A stretch of 64,000 bases of DNA, from NCBI RefSeq assembly GCF_009905375.1, contig NC_133650.1, forward strand, positions 170,518,518 to 170,582,517. The letters run 5' to 3'. Origin of the DNA: Apium graveolens (lineage: Eukaryota; Streptophyta; Magnoliopsida; Apiales; Apiaceae). Both the position numbers and the translations under genes were made by a program. The notes under the pieces were generated by a model. That model was not told the origin of the DNA, did no database searches, and was given only the letters and a program-made list of their open reading frames with translations. The number at the start of each line of letters is the position of its first letter. Positions within the stretch are counted from its first letter, which is position 1. Below, piece by piece: positions 47,940 through 60,000 of the stretch.

Positions 47940-49409
47940 CAGAAATAAGTGAGAAATTAGATGCCTGAAAGGTGTTTGATGAAATGTCTGTATAGAAAAT
48001 CGTCAGAAAATGTGACAGAATAAGAAAAGAGAGAGAGTGAATAAAATAGTAATGTGAATAAAAGATTTGAAAATCTTTTATCTCTTTTACTTAAACATCC
48101 CACGTGACAACATTTATTGAGAAGTGGAACAGACCTTTACACCTGTTAGCCATGCAGCAGTTAAGATAAAAGTTAAAGGGCACGGTAAATAAGTAATGAT
48201 TACATTGCACGTTCAGTTTTTTTTTAAAAAAAAATGTTCCCACTAAACAAATGATTATTACTGCTTTATCTCACATAATCCAATATTCTTAAAAATATAA
48301 CCGTTTAAGTAATGACCAAAAATAAATCAAGTAAATAAATACTGCCACGTAAGCATCCGAACTTTATCATAATTTAAAGGTCATCAGAATATGGCTTCTT
48401 TAACTCAAAAAGTGAATGTTTATTTCTATAATTTTTCACACAAATACTGATATGGTTTCTTCAGAACTTAATCATCAGAACTTCCATCAGAACTTGTCCT
48501 CGGAACTTATGCAACTGACACTTAAATTGTTCATCTAAAACAACATTGATCACCACAGTAATTTTCATCATTCATATGGAGTGTAAGTGTGTGCATTAAG
48601 CTAAGTATCAGAAAAAGAGTAAAGTGTGATTCACTTCAGTACATCTTAGAAATAAGGCATAACTAAGAACTGTGCTCAAAATTTGTTATTATGCTGAAGT
48701 CTACTATAGAATGAGTTTATGCATGAATCCTCCTCAACTGTTTTGTGCTCATTTTAGGCATCTTTTGAAATTCCTTTTTACAGTGGCTTCTCATTGTAAG
48801 TAAGTCACAACTGCTTATCAGAACTTATGATGTTGTCAAAGTATTTCTCCAGTAATCATAGAGTGTGAAAAGTCACCAAGAAAAATTTTGCTTTTCTAAT
48901 GTATATTACTTAATACCAGTAATGCACTTGGTTCTTCCCTTCCATATTTTTACTCTAGATCTCAAAGGAGTACCTGACATTTAATACTTTTCTTCACTTT
49001 TTCTTTTGATAAGTGAGGCTTATCAGCACTTAGTACATTCATAAGATTTACCAACATCAGAACTTAATAGATAAGAAGTACTATTCTAGTTTTTGACTTA
49101 GTAATAAGATACACAAAGTAAACCTAACCAAGCTCAATATCAGAATTTGCTTGTGATAAAAGATTTCCACATAAACAATTACTTCATACATGGGATCATC
49201 AGTATGTTAGAGACTACTAGGTCAGCATTTAGCACAGTTATCCTCATTGGATTGAATAGTCACAGAAACATTCATATCACTATCAGAGTTTAGAAATTCA
49301 CATCAGATAACAATCAGCACTTAGGAAAATTTCAATTAAAGCACAGAATACATAAAGATTGTAATATATGTAAATACTGATTATAAAATCTGATGTATCA
49401 GAACATAAA
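47940..49409 (-). other. S3 spacer between pol and aORF
   Basis: 1.5 kb without a gene, packed with TCAGAACTT-type words on the plus strand (48461, 48474, 48487, about 48818, about 49057; AAGTTCTGA in sense). A G-box CACGTG lies at 48101-48106 and a CT-rich sense leader just upstream of the aORF ATG. It could hold an internal promoter, but I see no clear TATA box. Confidence 0.55.
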
Positions 49410-52400
49410 CTAAGCAGATTTAGAGAAAGAATCTGAAACCATTCCAAGTTCATTTACCAATCTAGTAAAAGTAGCTTCACATAGTGGTTTTGTGAAGATA
49501 TCTACTAGCTGTTGATCTGTTGGAACAAAATGCAATTCCATTGTACCTTCATCCACATGTTCCCTTATGAAGTGGTACCTAATACTGATGTGCTTTGTCA
49601 TTGAGTGCTGAACTGGATTACCTGTCATAGCAATAGCACTTTGATTATCACAGTAAATAGGCATTTTAGAATATGTTAACCCATAATCCAGTAACTGATT
49701 CTTCATCCAAAGAATCTGTGCACAACAGCTTCCTGCAGCAATGTATTCTGCTTCTGCAGTTGATGTGGAAATTAACTTCTATTTCTTGATAAACCAAGAA
49801 ACCAATCTGCCTCCTAGAAATTGGAAGCTTCCACTTATGCTTTTCCTGTCAATTTTGCACCCTGCAAAATCTGCATCTGAGTAACCTATTAGCTTAAAGT
49901 CTGATTCCCTAGGATACCACAATCCTAGACTAGCTGTACCCTTAAGGTACTTGAAAATTCTTTTCACAGCTGTTAAGTGAGGTTCTCTTGGATCTGCTTG
50001 AAATCTTGTACAAAGACAGGTAGCATACATGATATCAGGTCTACTTGCAGTTAGATAAAGTAATGAGCCAAACATACCTCTGTAATCAGTAAAATCTACT
50101 GATATACCAGTATCCTTATCCAATTTTGTTGCAGTGGCCATGGGAGTGGATGCACTTGAACAGTCTTGCATTCCAAATTTCTTCAACAAATTCCTGGTGT
50201 ACTTGGATTGACAAATAAAAGTTCATTATTCATTCTGCTTGACTTGAAGGCCCCGAAAATAACTGAGTTTTCCCATCATACTCATTTGATATCTTGACTG
50301 CATTAACTTGGCAAACTTCTTACAAAGTCTGTCATTTGTAGAACCAAAAATGATATCATCAACATATATCTGCACCAAAAGTAAGTCCTTTCCATGGTTG
50401 AAATAAAACAATGTTTTGTCAATAGTCCCTCCGTCAAATTCACTTTCCAGAAAAAAATGAGCTAAGGTCTCATACCATGCTCTTGGAGCTTGCTTAAGGC
50501 CATAAAGTGCTTTATCAATTCTGTAGACATGATTAGGAAATTTTGAATCTACAAAACCTGGAGGTTGTTCAACATATACTTCTTCTTCCAATTCTCCATT
50601 AAGAAAAGCACTTTTTATATCCATTTGAAAGACTGTAAACTTTTTGTGAGCAGCATAAGCCAAAAATATCCTTTTGGCTTCCAATCTAGCAACTGGTGCA
50701 AATGTTTCATCATAATCAATTCCCTCCTATTGAGAATACCCTTTTGCAACCAGCCTTGCTTTATTCCTTGTAATTATGTCATCACTGTCAGTTTTGTTTC
50801 TGAACACCCATTTTGTACCAACAACTGATCTATTATTTGGTCTTGGCACTAGGGTCCAGACTTTATTTCTTTCAAATTCATTTAACTCTTCCTGCATTGC
50901 TTGCACCCAATCAGCATCTTGAAGAGCTTCTTCCACTTTCTTTGGTTCAATCTGAGAAAAAAAAGAGTGATAGAAACATTCATTTGATGTTGTTGTTCTA
51001 GTTCTTATACCTGCTTCAGGATCTCCAATAATCAAGTCAGGTGTATGTGCTTTAGTCCACTTCCTTACAGATGGAAGATTATCTCAAGAACTAGATGCTC
51101 CCCCATGATCCATGCTGTCTCCATCAACATTTTCTGATGCTCCCCCTGAAATTATGCTCTCTGAGTTGGATCCTTCAGAATTTGAGTTTCCAGAATTATC
51201 AGAACTTGGCCCATCAGAACTTGATGAATCAGAACTTGAAAAGCCTGTTCTAGGTTCTGATGCTTCTTGAGATATGGTTGGATCTTCAATATGCCCCCCC
51301 TGCACATGTGCATTTTCCTTTGGCATAGTCACCACAGTTTCAATAACATCAGAGTTTAATCCATCAGAGTTTAACCCATCAGAGTTTGCAGTATCAGGAT
51401 TTAAAGAATCAGAATTTAAAATTTCATTCTCAAATCTCAGCTGTTCATGATCACTTAAATCTTCAAGTCCAGTAATCTTCTTATCATCAAAAGAGATATT
51501 GATAGATTCCATGACAACCCTTGTTCTTAAATTATAGACTCTGAAGGCTTTTGTGGACAATGGATATCCAATAAATATTCCTTCATCAGCTTTTAGATCA
51601 AATTTGGATAGCTGTTCAGGATGAGTCTTAAGAACAAAACACTTGCATCCAAATACATGAAAGTACTTCATATTTGGCTTCTTTTTCTTCACCATCTCAT
51701 ATGGTGTCTTTCCATGCTTGTTGATAAGTGTTGCATTCTGAATAAAACAAGCAGTCTTGCACAGCTTCAGCCTAAAAATTGGTTGGTAACTTTGTTTCAT
51801 CAAGCATAGTCCGTGCAGCTTCAATAAGAGTTCTATCCTTTCTTATGATCTTCACAGAGTCTTTAACCAATTTATCCAGTTGTTTGACATGATCAATCAA
51901 GATAGATGCAGTTTCACTTTTTGTGTGCAAGAAATATACCCATGTGTATCTGGTGAACTTATCCACTATGACCATAGCATATTTCTTCTTTGTAATAGAC
52001 ATGATATTCACTGGACCAAATAGATCAACATGTAGTAGGTGATAAGGCTCAAGAATTAAAGATTTAGTCTTGCTCTTGAATGAAGATTTTCTTTGTTTTA
52101 CCTTTTGACATGAATCACAAAGGCCATCAAGAGCAAACACTGATTTTGGCAGTCCTCTCACAAGATCTTTCTTGATAAGTTCATTTATATTGTTAAAATT
52201 TAAATGAGAGAGTTTCTTGTGCCAATTCCAGCTTTTTTCAATTGATGCTCTACTTAATAGACAAATTGCAGAACAATCAGAACTTGTTGAAAGCTTGGCT
52301 TCATAAATGTTACCATGTATGTATCCCTTCAGAACAATTTTTCCTTTAGATTAACATACAACTTCACAATGTTCTTCAAAGAAATCCACATGATAACCTC

Positions 52401-53501
52401 TGTCACAGATTTGACTCACACTTAGCAGATTGTGTTTAAGTCCTGAGACAAGAGCTACTGTTTTAATGATGACATTCCCAAGATTTATATTGCGATATCC
52501 CAGAGTTTTTCCCATGTTGCCATCTCCATAAGAAACTCCTGGGTCCGCTTTCTCCACAAAGTCTGATAGCAGGGCTTTATTTCCAGTCATATGTCCTGAA
52601 CATCAACTGTCCAGAACTAGGATGTTTTTCCTGTTGCCCTGCAATCACAAAGACCACTAATGGTTAGTTTTAAGGACCCAGACTTGCTTGGATCCTTTGG
52701 TCTTTTTAAGTTTGTTAGCATTTACAGCAGATTTACTTTCAGAGTTTATGCTAACATGCTGTTTATCAGAATTTATATCAGACTTTGCATCAGACTTTAT
52801 ACTAGAAAGAACAATATTAACTTTCTTTAAAGAAGGTTTTATTTGATAATAATCATAGTACAAACTATGATATTCCTTACAAGTATAAATGGAATTCCAT
52901 AAACTACCATAATGAAAACAAGGATTTTGTGGCTTAACCTAACAGACTGTCTCTTAACTCCTGATTTAGGAGGTAAAGAGTTTATATCTTTATTCTTCCT
53001 ATAAAAAGAAGCAAGATGGTTAGAGTTTCCACAGTTATAACATTTCTTTCTAGGAGCATTAGGAACAGGCATATAGTTATTGCTTTTATTCACACCTTCC
53101 TTTCCATTCCTATTTTTCTTAGCTTCCTTTACCTCGTTGACAATCTTAACTTCTTTCAGCTTATGCTTAAGCTGCTTCTCTGTCATTAAGCCTATATTAA
53201 CTTCAGTTAGCTTATCTTGTTTTTGTTTTTCAGAAGTTAATTTCTCCTTAACTTCTGATTTCTCAATATCAGACTTTGCAGTTACAAACTTAACAGGATT
53301 TACCTTTGGTTTTTGTTTAACAACTATAGACTCAATTTCTACAGTTCCCTTACTGTTCTTATCATCTCCATAACCTAAGCCCTCTTTCCAGTTTCCACTA
53401 TTAAAAATATCCTCAGTTGCTCTACCAGAGTTAGTCCAAGTCCCGATAATCTCGCTTTCCTTTTCTAACTCAATTTTTAGAGATTCATTCATTTTTAGCA
53501 C
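49410..53501 (-). pseudogene. pol: S3 pol: protease, integrase, RT, RNase H
   Basis: Blocks in sense order. A second, degenerate zinc knuckle (CYNCGNSNHLASFY, last Cys lost) lies near 53030. The protease motif near 52605 has a TGA in place of the Gly of the D-S-G-C-S motif. Pre-integrase HKKLSHLNFNNINELIKKDL follows. The integrase start (LLHVDLFGPVNIMSI) jumps near 51840 straight to RTLIEAARTMLDETKLP, losing about 40-50 residues with the second Asp and the Glu of the catalytic triad. A Ser/Asp/Asn-rich linker (51420-51084) is followed by RT with [20 protein letters not shown] and [12 protein letters not shown], then RNase H (YSDADFAGCKIDRK) ending near 49410. Multiple stops and frameshifts. 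Confidence 0.85.
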
Positions 53502-53611
53502 TTCATCCCTAACATAAAAGGCATCATCTCTATCTTTCTGAGCTTGGTGGAACTTGACTAACTCTTTTTCTAAATAGTCATTCCTTTTTTTAAAAGTAAG
53601 ATTTTCAGAAG

Positions 53612-54981
53612 TTATTTTTCACATGTTAAAGTTTGATCTCTGTAACTAATAAACATGGTTTTAAGATGTAATCTCAACTCAGTAATATCATCAGTATGAA
53701 AGGCATAAGTAGTTTGAGGTACCTTTAACTCAGCAGTATCAGGACTGCTATCAGCATTTGCCATCAAGGTATAGTTTTCCTCATCCTCAGAATCTGAAGC
53801 ATCTGACCAGCTTTTCTTCTTTGTGACAAGAGCCCTGCCTTTGTCACTCTTCCCTTTTCTGCAATCAGGAGATATGTGGCCTTTCTCTCCACAGTTGTAG
53901 CATTTGACATTTGAGTGATCTCCTCTTTCAGACTTTCCTCCTTTGCCTTCAGATTTTCTGAAACCTTTCTTATCAGAACTTGCACCTTTCCTGGAAGACT
54001 TCTTTCCTCTCCTGAATTTCATGTATGCAATCTTTGTGATTCCTTTCACCATTAGAGCACACAGCTTCATCATCTCTTCATCAGGGTCCATCTCAGGTAA
54101 ACTTTCAGTTTCTGAGTCATCATCACTTCAGAACTTGATGACTCAGTATCAGACTTTGTGATGAGAGCCTTTCCCTTGCCTTTCCTTGAGGCAGCAACTT
54201 TGGGGATTTCCTCATCAACCTTAAGAGCAACTACCTTTGACTTTCTCCCATTCCTCTTGCTTCTTTGTTCCATCTCAAGTTCATGAGTCTTGAGCATCCC
54301 ATAAATTTCATCAAGAGTTGTTTCCTCAAGAGCGTAGTTGTCTCTTATTATTGTGGCCTTCAAATCCCATCTTTCAGGAAGAGCTAGCAGGAATTTAAGA
54401 TTTGAATCTTGAAGATCATATTCCTTGTCCACTAGTGACAGGTCATTCAAGAGTTTCACAAATCTGTCATATAAACCAGTTAATGACTCATCAGGCTTTG
54501 AGTGAAAGTGCTCATACTCTTGAGTGAGTATAGTCCTCCTGTTCTTCTTGATTGCATCAGTTCCCTGACACCTTGTTTCCAAAGCATCCCATATCTCCTT
54601 TGCAGTCTTGCATTGGATTACCCTGTTTGACATGATATTATCAATGGCACTATGCAACAAGTGCCTTACCTTTGCATCCTTGGAAATCGATGAGATATCT
54701 TCAGCTATGTAGTCACTTTTCTCCTTTGGTACAGACTTTGCTGGCTGACCTGCAACTTCCACAGAGAGTTTGGTTGGCATATGTGGTCCTTCATTAATCC
54801 TGTCAAGATATTCTGGATCTGTAGCTTCCAGAAACATAGCCATCTTCACTTTCCAAATGGGATACTCAGAAGGCTTTAGCATGGGAACCCTAATAGTCTC
54901 ATACCGACTGTGGGTTATGGTTTTTGGAGTTTCTTCAGTTTTGGTGGGCTTGGTTGGAGTTTCTTCTTCAGACATGATCAT
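53612..54981 (-). pseudogene. gag: S3 gag
   Basis: Capsid protein in two frames. 54981-54070 starts MIMSEEETPTKPTKTEETPK; a MSEEE start two codons in is equally likely. It contains VPMLKPSEYPIWKVKMAMFL, CKTAKEIWDALETRCQGTD and FVKLLNDLSLVDKEYD, the standard copia gag fold region. After a frameshift near 54110 it continues in 54091-53612 with MDPDEEMMKLCALMVK, a basic stretch and a canonical zinc knuckle CYNCGEKGHISPDC. The downstream part is Ser/Asp/Glu-rich. Long C-terminal extensions of gag are usual in Sireviruses. Confidence 0.87.
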
Positions 54982-55017
54982 TGTTGGATCTTAAACTGTT
55001 TGTGTGTTAAGAGATCT

Positions 55018-55029
55018 GCTCTGATACCA
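55018..55029 (-). promoter_or_regulatory. S3 primer-binding site (initiator tRNA-Met)
   Basis: In sense, TGGTATCAGAGC, just inside the 5' LTR with a 2-bp gap. Confidence 0.9.
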
Positions 55030-55031
55030 CT

Positions 55032-55648
55032 TGTTAGGTCACACACACTGTAGAAGGGGGTTGAATACAGTGTTTACTATAATCAAATCGAATATAAGAA
55101 CTCAAGTAATAGAACAAAGATTTTATTCAACATAATAAACTCTGTTACAAAGAACTGTTCTCTCTCAGTGATGAACAAATTATCACGAGAGCTGCTAGGG
55201 TTACAAAGAATAATATTTTCGATTAAGATAACACATATAGTGTAAACCCTATGATGTGTTTATATAGACACACAGTTACAAGATAAGTTCTAATTGATAT
55301 AGAGTATAATTTTGTATCCTAAAATATATCAATCAGGTATCTTTTCTTCCAAGTATTCTATTCTTCATAGAATTCTTCTCCATGCATATTTCTTTTTGTT
55401 TTAGTCTCGATCTTCTTTCCTTTCAATCAGCCGTCTTCCTTATATGAAAGTCTCCTTAAGTCCTTATATTATCTCCTGATAAATATCTTCTGATAACTTA
55501 AGTTCTGATAACTTAAGTCATGATATCTTAAGTTCTGACTTCAGTATAAGAACTGATTTCCAGTTAAGTACTGATTTGTCCTGTTAATTAAGATCTGAAA
55601 ACTAAACACAAATCATCATTAGCCATGACATCATAAATATATCTAACA
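55032..55648 (-). repeat. S3 5' LTR, 617 bp
   Basis: Counterpart of 43222-43838. A TATA box (TATATAAA in sense) lies at 55259-55266. TATAT follows at 55649. Confidence 0.93.
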
Positions 55649-55653
55649 TATAT

Positions 55654-56594
55654 ATATATGCATATCAACTAAACAAGGGTAGAACCAATCCAAACCGAAG
55701 AAACAACGGCGGCTCACCGGAAATTGAAAGCAACGGCGGCGAATGAACGGCGGAGAAGCAGAAAACGAAGAGAGACATAAAGGAAAAGAAGTGAAAGAGG
55801 AGGAGAGTGAGATTTCGAGAGAGAGATAGCAAGAAACAGAGATTAACGAGAGAGAGAGAGACGAGATGAACAAAGAGATTTGATGTTTATCTGCCCAAAA
55901 CAGTAGTCACCCTCCCCTTTTGCTGTCGCGTGTCCTTTTAATAAGACACGTGGCGGTTTTTATTCCGACCGCCCGAGATACTGAATTGTTTTAGCATTAA
56001 AACGGGTACTGCAGTAACCAATAATTCATCGAAATAGAACCCAAAGTACTTTTTTTAAAAATTTTATAAATACTCCGCAAGTAATAAATTATAAATCTCT
56101 AAATTTTTAACATATTTTAAAATATGCAACATATTTTTAATTCCAAAATTTTCAGAAATAATTTTTAAAATTCTCAGAACATTAAAAACTTCATAAAATA
56201 TGAGTTTCATGATTTTTGAAGAATTCTGGAATTAAATATGGATTTTACAAATAATTACAATCAGAAAATCATTTAAAGAAAAATAATTAAAGAAATATTG
56301 ATTTCTCAATTTTATAAAATCCCAAAAATAATTATTGAAATTATAAAATCATAAAACCAATTTTAGAGACCATCCAAATATTTATGAAAATAAAACTGCA
56401 ATAAAATCACATTTAAAAGTGAAATGAAACAATATAACTCAATAATAAATTACACAATTCCAACCTATTCACTAATAAATCATAGATAATTAATAAAAAC
56501 AACACACCGCTGCCAAAACTAATACACATATTTTATTTAATTAATTATTCAATAATTACATCATTACAATAATACAAATATACGAGTCGTTATA
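55654..56594 (-). mobile_element. L3: gypsy-type solo LTR, second part
   Basis: Continuation of L3 after the S3 insertion. It contains a GA-rich run (55790-55865), the word GACACGTGGCGG near 55945 and AT-rich DNA to ACGAGTCGTTATA, followed by ATTTC (56595-56599). No gene. Confidence 0.78.
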
Positions 56595-56599
56595 ATTTC

Positions 56600-56760
56600 T
56601 GTGATTGAGATTAGTTGTAGAGAGAGGGTTTTTGCTTTTTGGAATAAGAAGTTAAAGAAATTGCTTTGAGAAAGATAAAAACAAAGAATAAAAATGAAAT
56701 TAGCTTTTATACTATATCAGAAATTAACTGTCAAAAGTAAAATAAAGTGACCAATCAGAT
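56600..56760 (-). promoter_or_regulatory. Promoter-like region upstream of S2 aORF
   Basis: Once L3 is removed this lies directly upstream of the ATG at 41251. In sense it has a TATA box TATAAAAG (56711-56704), about 110-115 bp before the ATG, an ATTGG/CCAAT element at 56751-56755, and a pyrimidine-rich leader with AACCCTCTCTCTACAA. This is the order of a plant core promoter. Function is inferred. Confidence 0.45.
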
Positions 56761-57087
56761 TAACCCAAAATAGCCATTTTAAATAAAGAAAACTGTCAAA
56801 ATTCTAAGATTATCCGTTGAATTATACATACAGACTGTAAGTAAATTCGACGGATGATGCTTAAAATTAACAGCTAAGATTGAGTACAATTCGACGGATG
56901 ATGACAAAATTACCCAAAGTAATAATTGATACTTCTACGGATAATAAGATTCAACGGATGTTCATTTTCAACGGATAATGAACATCCGTCAGATATAAAT
57001 TTTGACTTAGCCAAAATTTACATTACTGTCAAGAGATATCAGATATTATTCTAGCTTCAATTCAATTTGCTTAGACATCAAAGTAGA
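56761..57087 (-). repeat. S2 spacer with CGGATGAT/ATCCGTTGA motif array
   Basis: At least eight copies of TC(A/G)ACGGAT(G/A)AT or its complement between 56811 and 56991, including a perfect 12-bp hairpin, CGGATGTTCATT (56955-56966) and AATGAACATCCG (56977-56988). No coding sequence. Confidence 0.75.
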
Positions 57088-60000
57088 TTAAGAGTAGTTA
57101 AGCATACCTAGCTCACTTACCAACCTAGTGAAGGTGGATTCATCAAGTGGCTTGGTAAAGATGTCTGCAAGTTATTTCTCACTTGGAACAAAATGTAGTT
57201 CCATAGTACCATTCATAACATGCTCTCTAATGAAGTGTTACTTGATGTCAATGTGCTTGGTCCTTGAATGTTGAACTGGATTTTCAGTGATGGCAATAAC
57301 ACTTGTGTTATCACAAAAAATAGGAATCTTATTCACCTGAAGACCATAGTCTAACATTTGATTTTTCATCCATAAATTATGTGCTCAACAACTACCAACA
57401 ACAATATATTTAGCTTCAGTTGTAGAAGTAGAAACTGAATTTTTCTTTTTACTAAACCAGGACACTAGCTTGTTTCCTAGAAATTGACAGGTTCCTGTTG
57501 TACTTTTTCTACCAATTTTACAACCTGCATAATCTGTATCTGAATAACCAGTTATATCAAAACCAGAATCTCTAAGATACCAAATGCCAAGTTTTGGTGT
57601 TTCTTTGAGATATTTGAAAATTCTCTTAATAGCTACTAAATGAGATTCTCTAGGATCAGCTTGAAATCTAGCACAAAGACATGTAGCAAACATTATATAT
57701 GGCCTACTAGCTGTTAAATATAAAAGTGAGCCAACCATGCCTCTATAGCTTGAAATATCCACAGACTTTTCAGCTGTGTTTAATTCAAGTTTAGTTGTAG
57801 TGGCCATGGGAGTTTTTGCAGATGTGCAATCCATTAGAACAAACTTCTTCAAAAGATCATAAATATATTTGGTTTGACTAATGAATATTCCATCACTAAC
57901 TTGCTTAACTTGTAAACCAAGACAGTAAGTTAGTTCTCCCATCATGCTCATTTCATATTTACTTTGCATCAATTTGGAAAACTTTTTGCAAACTTTTTTA
58001 TCTGTAGATCCAAATATAATATCATTTACATAAATTTGAACAACTATACTAGAGCCATTAACATTTCTAAAGAATAAGGTCTTGTCAACAGTACCTCTAG
58101 TGAAGTGATTTTCTAAGAGCAACTTTGACAAACTATCATACCAGGCTCTAGGTGCTTGCTTCAATCCATAAAGTGCTTTCAAAAGATAGTAGACATATTC
58201 TGGAAAATTTGGATCTTCAAAACCAGGAGGCTGACTAACATAGACTTCCTCCTCCAAATCTCCACTTATAAAGGCACTTTTAACATCAATTTGATTGACT
58301 TTAAAATCGGCATGAGCTGCATAGGCTAAGAAAATTATGATGGCTTCAAGTCTTGTAACAGGAGCAAAGGTTTCATCAAAATCAATTCCTTCTTGTTGAC
58401 AATAGCCCTTAGCAACCAATCTAGCTTTCTTCCTGACAACTATGCCATTTTCATCCATCTTGTTTCTGAATACCCACTTAGTATCTATAGAATTCATTCC
58501 TTTAGATTTGGGTACCAGCTTCCATACCTTATTCTTTTAAATTGGTTTAGCTCCTCCTGCATAGCTAAAACCCAATCAGGATCCAACAGAGCTTCTTCTA
58601 CCTTTTTAGGCTCTTTCTGAGATTGAAAGCTACTATATAGACATTCCCCTTGAATTGCTTTCCTTGTTTGCACTCTTGAAGATGCATCACCAATGATCAG
58701 TTCAAATGGGTGATCTCTAGTCCATTTTCTATGTTGAAGTAAATTAGCTTTAGATGAAGAGGCCTCATTGTTGTCTTAATGTGTGACAGAGTTTTGATTA
58801 GAAGAAACTCCCCCTGAATTTGTGGATCTTTGACTTGTAGTTGGGGTTCTTTCTAATTATGATCTGTATTGGCCCTCAATTTCTAGTGATGATTCAACGA
58901 ATGTTGAGTTTTTTCTTCCAACGGATGATACAGATTGTCTTTCGATGGATGATGCACTTTTTCTCTCGACAGATGTTAAATTATGTGCTTTATTGGTAGT
59001 AGACTTTTCTGCATTGTCCTTCAGTTTTTCTTCCTGATCACTATCATCATCATTATCATCACAAATCATCTCAACATTATCAAATTTGAGGCTTTCATGG
59101 AAATCTCCATCTTGTAGTCCTTCAATCTTTTTATCATCAAACACAACATGTACAGATTCCATAACAATGTTGGTTCTTAGATAGTAGACTCTATATGCTT
59201 TTCCAACTGCATATCTAACAAAAATGCCTTCATCTGCTTTGGCATCAAACTTCCCATATTGATCAGTTTGATTCCTTAAGATATAGCATTTATAGCCAAA
59301 GACATGAAGAAATTTTAGTGTTGGCTTCCTATTCTTGAACAATTGGTAGGGTGTCATGCATTTTGCTTGATTAACTAAAGAAATATTCTGAGTGTAGCAT
59401 GCAATATTTACAACTTCAGCCCAAAAATATGTAGGTAACTTTGATTCTTCTAGCATTGTCCTTGTAGCTTCAATAAGAGATCTGTTCGTCCTTTCCACCA
59501 CTCCATTTTGTTGTGGAGTTCTTTCTGCTGAAAACTCATGCATGATCCCATTCTCTTAACAAAATGATCTCATCACTAAATTCTTGAACTCAGTTCCATT
59601 GTAACTCTTGAGTCTTCTTACTTTGAAGTCAGGATGATTGTTGACTTGCCTTATGTGATTGATGATGATTTCACTAGCTTCATCTTTGGATTTCAGAAAA
59701 TATGTCCCAAAGAACTTTGAGAAATTATCCACAATTACTAGGCAGTATCTTTTTCTTGAGATAGACAATACATTGACTGGTCCAAATAGATCCATGTGCA
59801 GTAGCTGTAGAGGTTCTTCAATTTTTGAATCAAGCTTCTTTCTGAATGATGCCTTGATTTGCTTTCCTTTCTGACGTGTATCACATAGTCCATCCTTTGA
59901 GAATTCCACTTGAGGAATACCTTTAACCAAGTCTTTCCTGACTAGCTCATTCATAGTCTTGAAGTTAAGGTGGGATAGCTTCTTGTGCCACAACCAACTT

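Larger units (their letters stand above)
43222..55648 (-). mobile_element. S3: complete SIRE-type copia, 12427 bp
   Basis: Full-length Sirevirus on the minus strand: 5' LTR 55032-55648, primer site, gag, pol, spacer, aORF, polypurine tract, 3' LTR 43222-43838. Perfect target duplication TATAT (43217-43221 and 55649-55653). Both LTRs are 617 bp and differ at about 32 positions by hand count (about 5 percent). Coding regions carry stops and frameshifts throughout, so it is dead. It inserted into L3, so it is younger than L3 and S2. Confidence 0.93.
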
